Source: an uncultured Pelagibacteraceae bacterium (GTDB lineage Bacteria > Pseudomonadota > Alphaproteobacteria > Pelagibacterales > Pelagibacteraceae). Taken from it: a stretch of 64,000 bases of DNA. The DNA is taken from assembly GCA_902594235.1 (NCBI GenBank), contig CACJLJ010000002.1:1-64000 (forward strand), given 5' to 3'. Shown in pieces: positions 1 through 9,249 of the stretch. The number at the start of each line of letters is the position of its first letter. Position 1 is the first letter of the stretch. A program made the position numbers and the translations under genes. A model generated the notes under the pieces. That model ran no database searches, was not told where the DNA came from, and worked only from the letters and a program-made list of their open reading frames with translations.

Positions 1-392
1 CTGATTGAGTCATATGAAAAATATCCAGAGATAAGTGAACAGATTTTAGGCAAATTTTTTGGTGTTTCAAATTTAAAATCTTCTATTATTCTTTCTATTA
101 AATTTTCTGGCTTTTCTTTTAATTTTTTCCTTTTTTTATTTTGGATTATATATGAGTTTCTACCATCAAATTCCCAAATTTTATCAGGATCTTTTCCAAA
201 AATTGTGTATCTTCCTCTGATTTTACCTTTCTCAACTGACTCAAATATAAAACTATTTTTTTCATTCAAAAAAATATTAATTAAATTCAAAACATCATTA
301 TCATCATCTAACTTTTTTGATGTATATATTATTTGATTTTTTTTGCTTCTGTGTCGAAACTTAAAATTTTTGAAGCCTCGATTTATAATCAT
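1..392 (-). CDS. trpE: Anthranilate synthase component I, N-terminal part (cut by window edge)
   Basis: Translating the minus strand from the ATG at 392 gives about 130 residues without a stop up to the window edge. The segment IFESVEKGKIRGRYTIFG followed by DPDKIW matches the N-terminal tryptophan-binding region of TrpE, which with TrpG converts chorismate and glutamine to anthranilate in tryptophan synthesis. The chorismate-binding half lies outside the window. The ATG overlaps the stop of the upstream ppiD-like gene as ATGA, so the two are probably co-transcribed and translationally coupled. PabB is a related alternative, but the sequence and the ppiD-trpE neighbourhood favour TrpE. Confidence 0.85.
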   Translation of the reverse strand, partial: MIINRGFKNFKFRHRSKKNQIIYTSKKLDDDNDVLNLINIFLNEKNSFIFESVEKGKIRGRYTIFGKDPDKIWEFDGRNSYIIQNKKRKKLKEKPENLIERIIEDFKFETPKNLPKICSLISGYFSYDSI

Positions 393-1807
393 TGAAAGAA
401 ATTTTTTACCCGTTCTAATGTTTTTTGGTTAAGAACAATATCATATTTATTACTTAAAAATGTATCATATGATTTAAGAATACTTTTTTTATTATTAGAA
501 TTATATTCATCTATATATTCTTTTAGAGTATCACTATTTAAATCAATATCAGTATTTTCAAATTTTTTAATTTTTGCTAAATAAATATTATCATTATCAT
601 CATTAATTAAAGTAAAAGAATTAATTGGTAACGAATATAACAATTCTACTGCATTTATATCAAATTTTTTGTTGTCTTTAACCGAATTTAACTTTATCTT
701 TTCAATTAAATTTTCACCCATTTCTGAAAAATCTTTATCATTAAAATCTTTACTATTAATTTTTTCAAACAAAATTTTATTATAATCAAATTTATTTTTT
801 TGAATTATAAGATCTATAATTTCATCTCTTATTTCCCTGTCATTTAAGTCAGGTTTTTTTTTATTGATATTAGATACTTCGTATAAAATATAATTATTAT
901 CAATTTCAAATAAATCAAATTTGTTATTTCGCATCTCATAAATCTTCTTTTCAATTTCATTCTTTTTGAGTGAAAATTTAAAATCTTTTACATTTATTTT
1001 TTTAATCTCAAGATTTGAGACTATTTGTTCAAATGGGACATCATTTGATATATCAATTTCAATTTGGTCAATTCTATCAAAAAAGGCCTGGTTAAATTCA
1101 TCTAGGCCTATTAAGTTTTGAGGATTAATTATAGCATAATTAAAGTCAATGTACTCAACTTTTAATTTTTCAGAATTTTCGTTAATAAATTTTTTCATAT
1201 CAACTTCAGTAATGTTTTCTGGTTTATCATAGAAATTATTTAGATTGATATATTCAATTTCAAGTTTTTTATTTTCTTCAATAAAATATCTTTTTGCCAA
1301 AAATCTTGGTGTAATTGATCCTGCACCAATATAATCAAATAAACTTTTTTGTAATTCTCTTTTTTTTAATCTTTGTTCAAATCCTGCAGCAGTTTGATTA
1401 TTTTCTAATAAAAATTTTTCATATTTTATTCTTTGAAAATTACCATTTTCATCGAAAAAATTTTTGTTATTTTTAATGTGTTTTAATAAAGTATTTTCAG
1501 AAACAATCATTTTTAAATTCTTAATTTCAAGATCTAATAATGTTGAAGAAATTAAACCAGCTAATATTTCTTGGATTATATTTTTGTCTAAATTTTCACG
1601 AATATATTCTTGAGGAATGCCTGAATTATTTAGATAATCTATAAATTCTTCAGTCGATATATTTGTCTTATTTATTTTTGCTAGATTATTAGTATTACCG
1701 CTACTGAACATGCTTCCCATACCCCAAAATACGAAAGGAATTATTATTATAAAAACAAGAACAGTTGCTGATTTTGTTTTTGCAAAATTTCTTAAACTAC
1801 CAATCAT
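389..1807 (-). CDS. ppiD: PpiD/SurA-N family periplasmic folding factor, short form
   Basis: The 472-residue protein starts with a short basic segment and one membrane helix at about residues 14-31 (VLVFIIIIPFVFWGMGSMF), then a SurA-N/PpiD-like helical region (about 35-190) exposed to the periplasm. PpiD-type proteins help newly exported proteins to fold at the SecYEG exit. Family members are usually 600 or more residues, and I see no clear parvulin motif in the middle of this one, so it may be a chaperone without isomerase activity. It is divergent from tpiA (56-base gap) and overlaps trpE downstream by four bases. The family assignment is good; the enzymatic activity is doubtful. Confidence 0.75.
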   Translation of the reverse strand: MIGSLRNFAKTKSATVLVFIIIIPFVFWGMGSMFSSGNTNNLAKINKTNISTEEFIDYLNNSGIPQEYIRENLDKNIIQEILAGLISSTLLDLEIKNLKMIVSENTLLKHIKNNKNFFDENGNFQRIKYEKFLLENNQTAAGFEQRLKKRELQKSLFDYIGAGSITPRFLAKRYFIEENKKLEIEYINLNNFYDKPENITEVDMKKFINENSEKLKVEYIDFNYAIINPQNLIGLDEFNQAFFDRIDQIEIDISNDVPFEQIVSNLEIKKINVKDFKFSLKKNEIEKKIYEMRNNKFDLFEIDNNYILYEVSNINKKKPDLNDREIRDEIIDLIIQKNKFDYNKILFEKINSKDFNDKDFSEMGENLIEKIKLNSVKDNKKFDINAVELLYSLPINSFTLINDDNDNIYLAKIKKFENTDIDLNSDTLKEYIDEYNSNNKKSILKSYDTFLSNKYDIVLNQKTLERVKNFFQ

Positions 1808-1863
1808 AACTTTATATATTTATTGATCTATAAAAAACAAACCTATAGATTAAAAAGTAGCAG

Positions 1864-2601
1864 ATGACAAATAAATATATGATTTTTATTGCAAATTGGA
1901 AAATGTTTGGGGGTTTAAACTCTTTAAATACAATAAATTCAGTCAATAGGTTTTTAAAAAAATTTAAATATAAAAAATTGATTAAAATTATTTACTGTCC
2001 TCCAAGCACTTTGATAAATCCAATGTCAGTAAAATTAAAAAACTCCAAAATTAGTGTTGGTGCTCAAAATTGTCACGAAAATCAAAAATCAGGTGCTTTT
2101 ACAGGTTCTATAAATACTTCAATGCTAAAAAACGTTGGTGCCAGATATGTTATAATTGGACATTCAGAAAACAGACAATCAGGTGAAAGTAATGAATTGA
2201 TAAATAGAAAAATCAAAAGTGCTCTTAAATTTGGCCTAAAGGTGATATTTTGTGTAGGCGAAACTTCTCAAGAAAGAAAAAAAAAATTTACTAATAAAAT
2301 TTTAACTAAACAAATAAAATTGGGTTTAAAAAAGATTGATAATAAAAAAAATATTTTGATTTCTTATGAACCTGTTTGGGCCATTGGAACAGGGGTAATT
2401 CCTAAAACCAAAGAACTATTAAAAACAATTAATTTTATCAAAAAAAAGTTTAAAAATTATAAAGTTTTATACGGCGGATCTGTTAATCCGAAAAATATTA
2501 ATCAATTAAAAAATATAGATAATCTAGATGGTTTTTTAATTGGTGGTGCTTCGCAAAATTCAAAAAAATTTATTGATATAATCAAAAAAACATATAATTA
2601 A
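1864..2601 (+). CDS. tpiA: Triosephosphate isomerase
   Basis: TpiA interconverts dihydroxyacetone phosphate and glyceraldehyde 3-phosphate in the cytoplasm. All catalytic landmarks are visible: Asn11 and Lys13 in NWKMFG, His100 in IIGHSENR, Glu169 in YEPVWAIGTG (also the mobile loop), and the phosphate-binding LYGGSVNPKN near the C-terminus. The length (245 residues) is normal. Other in-frame starts are possible a few codons in (Met6), but the first ATG gives the usual leader before the first strand. It begins the plus-strand run tpiA-secG-pyrG-kdsA-eno found in many alphaproteobacteria. Confidence 0.97.
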   Translation: MTNKYMIFIANWKMFGGLNSLNTINSVNRFLKKFKYKKLIKIIYCPPSTLINPMSVKLKNSKISVGAQNCHENQKSGAFTGSINTSMLKNVGARYVIIGHSENRQSGESNELINRKIKSALKFGLKVIFCVGETSQERKKKFTNKILTKQIKLGLKKIDNKKNILISYEPVWAIGTGVIPKTKELLKTINFIKKKFKNYKVLYGGSVNPKNINQLKNIDNLDGFLIGGASQNSKKFIDIIKKTYN

Positions 2602-2606
2602 ACCCC

Positions 2607-2909
2607 ATGGAAAACCTTTTGTTAATATTGAATATCGTATTTGCAGTTATATTAGTTCTATTAGTCCTAATGCAAAAATCTGAGGGTGGCGCACTAGGAA
2701 TAGGTGTTTCTCAAGAAAATTTCATGTTTTCTAGATCCGCTGGTAATTTTATGACCAAAGCCACTGCAATTGTAGCTACTCTATTCATAATTTGTAGCTT
2801 AGGATTAACTATAATATCAAGAGGTGAGCTTACCCCAACTTCTTCAGTTTTAGATACAGTTGAAGAAAAAGCCGAAGATACACCGTCAATTCCAGAAAAT
2901 AATAATTAA
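2607..2909 (+). CDS. secG: Preprotein translocase subunit SecG
   Basis: SecG is the small accessory subunit of the SecYEG channel. This 100-residue protein has two membrane helices (about 4-21 and 52-70) joined by the typical cytoplasmic loop with QKSEGGALG and a conserved FMFSRSAGNFMTKAT segment. The acidic, proline-containing tail after residue 75 is variable in the family. It starts five bases after tpiA, and lies in the usual place between tpiA and pyrG. SecD, SecF and YajC are encoded at 42156-44900 in the same window. Confidence 0.93.
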   Translation: MENLLLILNIVFAVILVLLVLMQKSEGGALGIGVSQENFMFSRSAGNFMTKATAIVATLFIICSLGLTIISRGELTPTSSVLDTVEEKAEDTPSIPENNN

Positions 2910-2949
2910 TACTTTCCATTTACTTTTTTATTCGCTATAAGATAATTCC

Positions 2950-4566
2950 ATGGCGCGATATATATTTGTCACTGGCGGCGTGGTTTCATCTTTAGGTAAA
3001 GGTCTCTCTTCAGCTTCATTAGCTTATCTTTTAAAATCTCAAGGGTATAAAGTAAGATTAAGAAAAATGGATCCTTACTTAAATGTAGATCCGGGAACAA
3101 TGAGCCCGTTTCAACATGGAGAGGTTTTTGTGACTGACGATGGTGCTGAAACAGATTTAGATTTAGGCCATTATGAAAGATTTACAAATATTTCATCTAA
3201 ACAATCTGATAATATTACAACTGGTAGAATTTATAGTGACGTAATTAAGCGAGAAAGAAAAGGGGGCTATCTTGGAAAGACCGTTCAAGTTATACCACAT
3301 ATTACTGATCGAATAAAAGAATTTATTAAAAAAGATATTACTAATGAAGATTTTGTTATATGTGAAATTGGTGGTACAGTTGGAGATATTGAGAGCCTAC
3401 CATTTGTAGAGGCTATAAGACAATTTTCAAACGAACACGGTAAGTCTAAAACATTATTTATTCATTTAACTTTTGTTCCATTTTTAAAGTCATCAGACGA
3501 AATAAAAACTAAACCAACTCAACATTCAGTTAAAGAGTTAAGAAGCATAGGTATTCAACCAGATATTATTATTTGTAGATCACAACAATCAATACCATTA
3601 GATCAAAGAAAAAAAATATCTTTATTTTGTAATGTTGCAATCGATAATGTAATTGAAACAGTAGATGTAAGAACAATTTATGAGGCACCTATTAGTTTTT
3701 TTAATCAAAAATTAGATAAACAAGTATTAAAATATTTTAAGATTAAATCTAAAATAAGAGCAAACCTAAATCCATGGAAAAAAATAACTAAGATAGTGTT
3801 GAATACAAAAAAAACTGTAGATATTGCAATAATTGGTAAATATGTAAATTTAAAGGATGCTTATAAATCCTTAGATGAAGCATTAATACATGGAGGTATT
3901 TCAAATAAAGTAAAGGTTAATTTAATTAGAATAGAATCTGATAATTTAAAAAGTAATGAAATTAAAAAAAGACTGAAAAATGTTTCTGGTTTATTAATAC
4001 CTGGTGGATTTGGCAAAAGAGGGACTGAAGGTAAAATTTCTGCTATTAAATATGCTAGAGAAAATAAGATACCTTTTTTAGGTATTTGTTTCGGAATGCA
4101 GATGGCAATTGTTGAATTTGCAAGAAATAGATTGAAAATTAAAAATGCTGGATCAAGCGAGCTGGATAAAAAATGCTATCCGGTAATAGGTTTAATTAAT
4201 GAATGGGATAAAGATGGAAAAAAAATTAAAGGAACAGATAAGAATTTAGGTGGAACAATGAGATTAGGTCTATATGAAGCTAAATTGAGAAATAATTCTG
4301 CCATAAATAGAATCTATAAATCAAGAACTATTAAGGAAAGACATAGACATAGATATGAAGTTAACAATAATCTTAAAAATAAATTTGAAAAGAAAGGTTT
4401 AATTTTTTCAGGAATGTCTCCAGATAACAAATTACCCGAGATAATTGAACTTAATAATCATCCTTGGTTTGTAGGAGTTCAGTTTCATCCTGAATTTAGA
4501 TCTAGACCTTTAGCTCCTCATCCTTTATTCTCTTCTTTTATCAAGGCAGCTAAAAATCTAAAATGA
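2950..4566 (+). CDS. pyrG: CTP synthase (glutamine hydrolysing)
   Basis: PyrG makes CTP from UTP, ATP and glutamine, the last step of pyrimidine nucleotide synthesis. The 538-residue protein has the N-terminal synthase domain (about 1-265) with the P-loop-like start YIFVTGGVVSSLGKG and the GGTVGDIESLPFVEA motif, followed by a class I glutamine amidotransferase domain. Cys380 in GICFGMQM is the expected nucleophile and HPEF near the C-terminus supplies the His and Glu of the triad. Its stop overlaps the kdsA start as ATGA. Nothing unusual was seen. Confidence 0.98.
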   Translation: MARYIFVTGGVVSSLGKGLSSASLAYLLKSQGYKVRLRKMDPYLNVDPGTMSPFQHGEVFVTDDGAETDLDLGHYERFTNISSKQSDNITTGRIYSDVIKRERKGGYLGKTVQVIPHITDRIKEFIKKDITNEDFVICEIGGTVGDIESLPFVEAIRQFSNEHGKSKTLFIHLTFVPFLKSSDEIKTKPTQHSVKELRSIGIQPDIIICRSQQSIPLDQRKKISLFCNVAIDNVIETVDVRTIYEAPISFFNQKLDKQVLKYFKIKSKIRANLNPWKKITKIVLNTKKTVDIAIIGKYVNLKDAYKSLDEALIHGGISNKVKVNLIRIESDNLKSNEIKKRLKNVSGLLIPGGFGKRGTEGKISAIKYARENKIPFLGICFGMQMAIVEFARNRLKIKNAGSSELDKKCYPVIGLINEWDKDGKKIKGTDKNLGGTMRLGLYEAKLRNNSAINRIYKSRTIKERHRHRYEVNNNLKNKFEKKGLIFSGMSPDNKLPEIIELNNHPWFVGVQFHPEFRSRPLAPHPLFSSFIKAAKNLK

Positions 4567-5387
4567 GCAATATTAAAGTAAATTGTGGTAAAATTGAAAT
4601 ATCTAATAATAATAAGATTTGTATAATTGCAGGTCCTTGCCAACTAGAAACTGAACAACATGCAATGGATATGGCAGGTAAAATTCAAGAAATTACAAAG
4701 AAGTTTAATGTTGGTTTTATCTACAAAACATCTTTTGATAAAGCTAATAGAACAAGTTTGAAAGGAAAAAGAGGAGCTGGTTTAGAGGCATCTCTTCCAG
4801 TTTTTGATAAAATTAAAAAAGAATTGAATATTCCTATTTTGACAGACATTCACAATGTTGATCAATGTGTCGAAGTTGCTAATCATGTTGACGTGCTTCA
4901 AATTCCAGCATTCTTATGCAGGCAAACAGATTTATTAATTGCAGCAGCAAAAACAAATAAGATTATTAATGTTAAGAAAGGTCAGTTTTTAGCTCCATGG
5001 GATATGGTGAACGTTACAAAAAAAATTTCAGACTCAGGAAATAAAAATATACTAGTTACAGAAAGAGGTGCAAGTTTTGGGTACAACACTCTTGTATCAG
5101 ATATGAGATCTTTACCGATAATGGCAAAAAATGGTTATCCAGTTATATTTGATGCAACACATTCAGTTCAACAACCAGGAGGATTAGGAGAAAAAAGTGG
5201 AGGTCAAAGAGAATTTGTAGAATATTTAGCTAGAGCCGCTGTTGCAGTTGGTGTTGCAGGAGTATTTATTGAAACACATCAAGACCCTGACAATGCTCCC
5301 TCAGATGGACCTAATATGGTTCCAATAGAAAAATTAGAAAATTTATTGAAACAACTTACGGAAATAGACAGTTTAATTAAAAATTAG
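4563..5387 (+). CDS. kdsA: 3-deoxy-D-manno-octulosonate 8-phosphate synthase
   Basis: KdsA condenses arabinose 5-phosphate and phosphoenolpyruvate to Kdo 8-phosphate for the lipopolysaccharide core. The 274-residue (beta/alpha)8 protein shows IAGPCQLETE at the start, the KTSFDKANRTSLKGKRG segment, and FDATHSVQQPGG. The Cys in AGPC is the residue that distinguishes metal-dependent KdsA (as in Aquifex) from the metal-independent E. coli type, so this enzyme probably needs a divalent metal. It overlaps pyrG by four bases and eno by one, and PEP for the reaction is made by the next gene's product. Confidence 0.96.
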   Translation: MSNIKVNCGKIEISNNNKICIIAGPCQLETEQHAMDMAGKIQEITKKFNVGFIYKTSFDKANRTSLKGKRGAGLEASLPVFDKIKKELNIPILTDIHNVDQCVEVANHVDVLQIPAFLCRQTDLLIAAAKTNKIINVKKGQFLAPWDMVNVTKKISDSGNKNILVTERGASFGYNTLVSDMRSLPIMAKNGYPVIFDATHSVQQPGGLGEKSGGQREFVEYLARAAVAVGVAGVFIETHQDPDNAPSDGPNMVPIEKLENLLKQLTEIDSLIKN

Positions 5388-6643
5388 TGAGTAAAATTTT
5401 AAAAATAAAAGCACGTCAAGTTTTTGACAGTAGAGGGAATCCAACAATTGAAGCTGAAGTTTTTACTAAAAAAAATCGTGCAAATGCAATATGTCCATCT
5501 GGAGCTTCAACAGGATCATATGAAGCTTTTGAAAAAAGAGATAAAAATAATAAAAAATACTTAGGTAAGAGTGTTCTCAATGCAATTAAATTAATAAATA
5601 CAAAAATTTTTAAAAAGCTCAAAGGACATAGTGTACATAATCAAGAAAGAGTCGATGCACTAATGATTAACTTAGATGGAACAAAACAAAAAACCAATCT
5701 AGGAGCAAATGCAATTTTGGCAGTTTCAATGGCTATAAAAAAACTTTCAGCTTTAGAAAAAAAAGTTCCTCTTTACAAAACTTTTTTGATAAATAAAAAT
5801 TTTTCATTGCCATATCCACTAATGAATATAATTAATGGTGGGGTTCACGCAAATAATGGTCTTAGAATACAAGAATTTATGATAAGACCTGATAAAGCTA
5901 GGAATTTCTCAGACGCAATAAGAATTTGTTTTATTGTAATTAAAACTTTAAACAAACTGATTAGAAACAAAGGATTATCTACGTCTGTTGGTGATGAAGG
6001 AGGTTTTGCCCCAATGATAAAAAACAATAATCAAGCTTTAGATCTTATTGTGTCCGCAATTAAAAAATCTGGTTTCGTTAATGGTAAAGATGTCTCTATT
6101 TGTTTAGATGTAGCTGCCAATGAATTATTTAAGAAAAGAAAATATTCTATTCATTCAAAAAAATATATATCAATTGATAAATCAATAAACGAATATAAAA
6201 AAATGATTAATAAATATAAAATTAAATCAATTGAAGATCCTTTTGCTGAAAATGACTGGTCCTCATGGAATAAATTAATGAAATCAACTAATAATGTTCA
6301 AATAGTTGGAGATGATCTCTATGTTACTAATCTGGAAAGACTTAAAAAGGGTTTTTTAAATTTGTCATCCAATGCAATCTTAATCAAGCTAAACCAAATA
6401 GGAACAGTTTCAGAAACACTAGATGTTATCAAATTTGCCCAAATTATTGGTTTCAAAACTATTATTTCCCATAGGTCAGGTGATAGCGAAGATACATTTA
6501 TTGCTGATTTGGCCGTGGGTACTAATTCAAGCCAAATTAAAACAGGATCTTTAGCAAGATCTGAGAGAGTAGCTAAATATAATCAATTAATTCGGATAGA
6601 AGAAGAACTTGGAAAAAAAGCCAGAATGAATAAGATTCATTAA
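5387..6643 (+). CDS. eno: Enolase
   Basis: Enolase converts 2-phosphoglycerate to phosphoenolpyruvate. The 418-residue protein carries SGASTGSYEAFEKRD, GDEGGFAP with the catalytic Glu, the magnesium-binding Asp/Glu positions in CLDVAANE and SIEDPF, KLNQIGTVSETLD with the catalytic Lys, and the signature SHRSGDSEDTFIADLAVG. The start is a GTG at 5387 sharing one base with the kdsA stop TAG; this gives the correct N-terminus (MSKILKIKARQVFDSRGNPT). The stop overlaps the ftsB start (TAATG). It is slightly shorter than the usual 425-430 residues but complete. Confidence 0.97.
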   Translation: MSKILKIKARQVFDSRGNPTIEAEVFTKKNRANAICPSGASTGSYEAFEKRDKNNKKYLGKSVLNAIKLINTKIFKKLKGHSVHNQERVDALMINLDGTKQKTNLGANAILAVSMAIKKLSALEKKVPLYKTFLINKNFSLPYPLMNIINGGVHANNGLRIQEFMIRPDKARNFSDAIRICFIVIKTLNKLIRNKGLSTSVGDEGGFAPMIKNNNQALDLIVSAIKKSGFVNGKDVSICLDVAANELFKKRKYSIHSKKYISIDKSINEYKKMINKYKIKSIEDPFAENDWSSWNKLMKSTNNVQIVGDDLYVTNLERLKKGFLNLSSNAILIKLNQIGTVSETLDVIKFAQIIGFKTIISHRSGDSEDTFIADLAVGTNSSQIKTGSLARSERVAKYNQLIRIEEELGKKARMNKIH

Positions 6644-6933
6644 TGCTTAGAAAGTTAAAAAAAAATATATTTATATTAATTTCATCCTTTTTAACTTTAT
6701 ATTTTATGTTCAATATATTGACGGGAGAAAGAGGCCTTTTTTCTTATTTAGAAAAAAAAAAAATTTTAAAAGACCTTAAAAAAGAAGAATTTCTTTTAAT
6801 TAAACGGAATAAAGACTTGGATTTCAAAAATTCGTTATTAAGTGACAATCTTGATCTTGATTATATTGAAACATTGATTAGAAAAAAGTTCTTATATGGA
6901 AAAAAAAATGAAAAAATTTATATTTTAAAATGA
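6643..6933 (+). CDS. ftsB: FtsB/DivIC-like septum formation initiator
   Basis: This 96-residue protein has a short basic N-terminus, one membrane helix (about 10-26) and a helical coiled-coil segment rich in Leu, Lys and Glu (about 34-65). This is the layout of FtsB/DivIC proteins, which join FtsL and FtsQ in the cell-division complex. The sequence is weakly conserved, so position carries much of the call: directly after eno is where alphaproteobacteria keep this gene. It overlaps eno by one base and lipA by four. Confidence 0.75.
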   Translation: MLRKLKKNIFILISSFLTLYFMFNILTGERGLFSYLEKKKILKDLKKEEFLLIKRNKDLDFKNSLLSDNLDLDYIETLIRKKFLYGKKNEKIYILK

Positions 6934-7850
6934 AACTTCGACATCCAGAAAAACAAAATAAACCAGTAAATCCAATTAAAAAAAAACCTGAATGGATAAG
7001 ATCAAAACTTTCAAATAGTAAAGAGTTTTTTTTAACAAAGACAATAGTTAATAAAAATAATTTAGTTACAGTCTGTCAGGAAGCTAATTGTCCAAATATT
7101 ACTGAGTGTTGGAGCAAAAGACATGCAACATTTATGATTATGGGAGATACATGTACTCGAGCATGTGCCTTTTGTGATGTTAAAACTGGTAAACCTGGAA
7201 AACTTGACGCTCTAGAACCTGTAAAAATTTCAGAAGCTGTAAAAAAATTAAATTTAAAACACGTGGTAATAACATCGGTGGATCGAGATGATTTAAATGA
7301 TGGTGGCTCAAATCATTTTTATGAAGTTATAAATCAAATAAGAAAAATAAATCCAAAAACAACTATTGAAGTTTTAACTCCTGATTTTTTAAGAAAAGGT
7401 GAAGCTTATAAAAAAGTCTTAGAGGCAAATCCTGACGTGTTTAATCACAATGTTGAAACTGTGCCTAGTCTTTATTTGAAAGTAAGACCAGGCTCCAGAT
7501 ATTTCTCTTCTTTGGAACTTTTAAAAAATGCTAAAAAGATAAACAAGAAAATTTTCACCAAGTCAGGTATAATGGTTGGTTTAGGTGAAAAAAGAGATGA
7601 AATTTTACAAGTTATGGATGATTTGAAATCAGCTGATGTAGACTTTTTAACTATCGGTCAATACTTACAACCATCTGTAAGACACCATCCTCTTGATAGA
7701 TATTATACTCCAGAAGAATTTGATGAGTTGGGAAGTATTGCAAAAGCTAAAGGATTTTTATTAGTTTCATCATCACCATTAACAAGATCATCATATCATG
7801 CAGATGAAGATTTTGCTAAGCTTCAAATAAATCGGAACAATAATCATTAA
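6930..7850 (+). CDS. lipA: Lipoyl synthase (radical SAM)
   Basis: LipA inserts two sulfurs into octanoyl groups on the E2 and GcvH proteins to make lipoate. Both iron-sulfur motifs are intact: [12 protein letters not shown] (C-x4-C-x5-C, auxiliary cluster) and CTRACAFC (CxxxCxxC, radical SAM cluster). The C-terminal [13 protein letters not shown] contains the conserved RSSYHA segment. The length of 306 residues is normal. In many alphaproteobacteria the pyruvate dehydrogenase genes lie between ftsB and lipA; here lipA overlaps ftsB by four bases, so that block is absent from this place. It overlaps the next gene by one base. Confidence 0.97.
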   Translation: MKLRHPEKQNKPVNPIKKKPEWIRSKLSNSKEFFLTKTIVNKNNLVTVCQEANCPNITECWSKRHATFMIMGDTCTRACAFCDVKTGKPGKLDALEPVKISEAVKKLNLKHVVITSVDRDDLNDGGSNHFYEVINQIRKINPKTTIEVLTPDFLRKGEAYKKVLEANPDVFNHNVETVPSLYLKVRPGSRYFSSLELLKNAKKINKKIFTKSGIMVGLGEKRDEILQVMDDLKSADVDFLTIGQYLQPSVRHHPLDRYYTPEEFDELGSIAKAKGFLLVSSSPLTRSSYHADEDFAKLQINRNNNH

Positions 7851-8308
7851 TGCCAAAAGCTTCAGTTAAGCGATTAATTGAATGTAATAAAAAAGATCTA
7901 ATCGATTTAGTTTTGGACATTGAAAAATATCCTGAATTTGTTCCATTTTGTTTTGATGCAAAAATACATGAAAATAAAAAAGAAGGAAATTTAATAAAAA
8001 TAATTGCAGATTTAACAATTGGTAAAGGTCCATTTAAAGATACCTACAAAAGTGATGTAGAATTTGATATTAATAAAGACACAATATTTGTTAAAAATAT
8101 TGATGGACCTTTAAATCATTTATCTAATAATTGGATGTTTAGTGATAAAAAAAATGGAATAACTGAAGTTACTTTTGATATTGATTTTGAAATAAAAAAC
8201 AAATTTTTAAATTCTTTAATGATTGTTTCTTTTCAATTTGGTCTAGAAAAAATAGCTGATGCTTTTCAGAAAAGAGCCGAAGAATTATTTGGCAATTCTA
8301 AAAACTAA
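7850..8308 (+). CDS. Coq10/RatA-like START-domain protein (ubiquinone-binding)
   Basis: The 152-residue protein is a single START/SRPBCC-fold domain; the opening VKRLIECNKKDLIDLVLDIE followed by YPEFVPFC is the Coq10/RatA signature. In mitochondria and alphaproteobacteria the Coq10 group helps ubiquinone function in respiration, while RatA in E. coli was described as a ribosome-association toxin. The place after lipA is conserved in alphaproteobacteria, where the gene is usually called coq10-like. Its 3' end overlaps the convergent cinA-like gene by 24 bases. The family is sure, the exact role is inferred. Confidence 0.85.
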   Translation: MPKASVKRLIECNKKDLIDLVLDIEKYPEFVPFCFDAKIHENKKEGNLIKIIADLTIGKGPFKDTYKSDVEFDINKDTIFVKNIDGPLNHLSNNWMFSDKKNGITEVTFDIDFEIKNKFLNSLMIVSFQFGLEKIADAFQKRAEELFGNSKN

Positions 8309-8746
8309 ATTTAAAGCTTTTTCAACTGTAGCTTTTTGTATTGATGATCTTCTTTTACCAGTAAATAAGCACTTATTTATTTGAATTTTATTACCTTTTT
8401 TAATTCCAATATAAACTAGACCCACAGGTTTTTTTTTAGAACCACCTTTAGGCCCCGCAATACCAGTTATTGAAACACTGATATTAGCTTTTGAAATTTT
8501 AGATAAATTATTAACCATTGCATAACAGCACTCATGACTTACAGCACCATATTTTCTAATGAGATTTTTATTCACTTTTAAAACTTTAATTTTTGCTTGG
8601 TTAGAATAGGTAATAAAACCTAGATTAAATATTTTTGATGCACCGCTTATTGAAGTAATTGAGCTAGCTAACAATCCACCAGTACAAGACTCTACCACAG
8701 AAAGTTTTAACTTTTTTTGAGTTAATAACTTGATTAATGATTTCAT
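8285..8746 (-). CDS. CinA C-terminal domain protein (PncC-type amidohydrolase)
   Basis: A 153-residue protein with the CinA-C domain signature VVESCTGGLLASSITSISG and SITGIAGPKGGSKKKPVGLV. PncC enzymes hydrolyse nicotinamide mononucleotide to the acid form and ammonia in NAD recycling. The reading frame is open 22 codons further upstream, but that extension is a hydrophobic, Cys-rich tail inside pgpA. The ATG at 8746 gives the normal family N-terminus (MKSLIKLLTQKKLKLSVVES) and overlaps the pgpA stop as TAATG, so I chose it. It lies in the common order with pgpA and ispDF. Confidence 0.88.
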   Translation of the reverse strand: MKSLIKLLTQKKLKLSVVESCTGGLLASSITSISGASKIFNLGFITYSNQAKIKVLKVNKNLIRKYGAVSHECCYAMVNNLSKISKANISVSITGIAGPKGGSKKKPVGLVYIGIKKGNKIQINKCLFTGKRRSSIQKATVEKALNLVFRIAK

Positions 8747-9249
8747 TAAATGAAATAACTCCTTAAAACCATTAAACAAATTAAAAATAAAACAACATAA
8801 AATCCAGCACAAACATCATCCATGATAACACCAAAACTATTTTTGAAGTTTTTATCAAAATAACTTACTGGAAATGGTTTAGCTATATCGAAAAATCTAA
8901 ATAGAACAAAGCATACAGTATAAAAAATTAAAGACTCCTCGTGTGATTTTTCTGTTCCATGTGAAATTTCATAAAGATAAATTGGAATAGATTGACCAAT
9001 AAATTCATCAATAATCACTTCTTTTGGATCTTTATTTTCATTATTTTTAATATGTAAAGCAACTGCTGGAAAAGAAAAAATAAATACAATAATAAGAATT
9101 ATTAAAATTATATTAGAAGACAGATTTAAGATATGAAAAAAAATATAAAGTGTTACCACTGTGATCAATGATCCAATTGTACCAGGTATTTTTGGAATTT
9201 TTCCTATACCGAGCATTGTAACAAATAATTTATTTAAAGTTTTAATCAT
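8746..9249 (-). CDS. pgpA: Phosphatidylglycerophosphatase A
   Basis: PgpA dephosphorylates phosphatidylglycerol phosphate in the inner membrane. The 167-residue protein shows the family motifs GKIPKIPGTIGSL near the start, EVIIDEFIGQ in the middle, and FRFFDIAKPFPVSYFD followed by GVIMDDVCAGFY, with acidic metal-binding residues, between about four membrane helices. It overlaps ispDF by eight bases upstream and the cinA-like gene by one base downstream, so the three minus-strand genes form a coupled operon. Confidence 0.93.
   Translation of the reverse strand: MIKTLNKLFVTMLGIGKIPKIPGTIGSLITVVTLYIFFHILNLSSNIILIILIIVFIFSFPAVALHIKNNENKDPKEVIIDEFIGQSIPIYLYEISHGTEKSHEESLIFYTVCFVLFRFFDIAKPFPVSYFDKNFKNSFGVIMDDVCAGFYVVLFLICLMVLRSYFI

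Noticed and set aside
8747-8812. N-terminal extension of the CinA-like protein
   Set aside because: The extra 22 residues lie inside pgpA, are hydrophobic and unlike the family; the ATG at 8746 overlaps the pgpA stop and fits.
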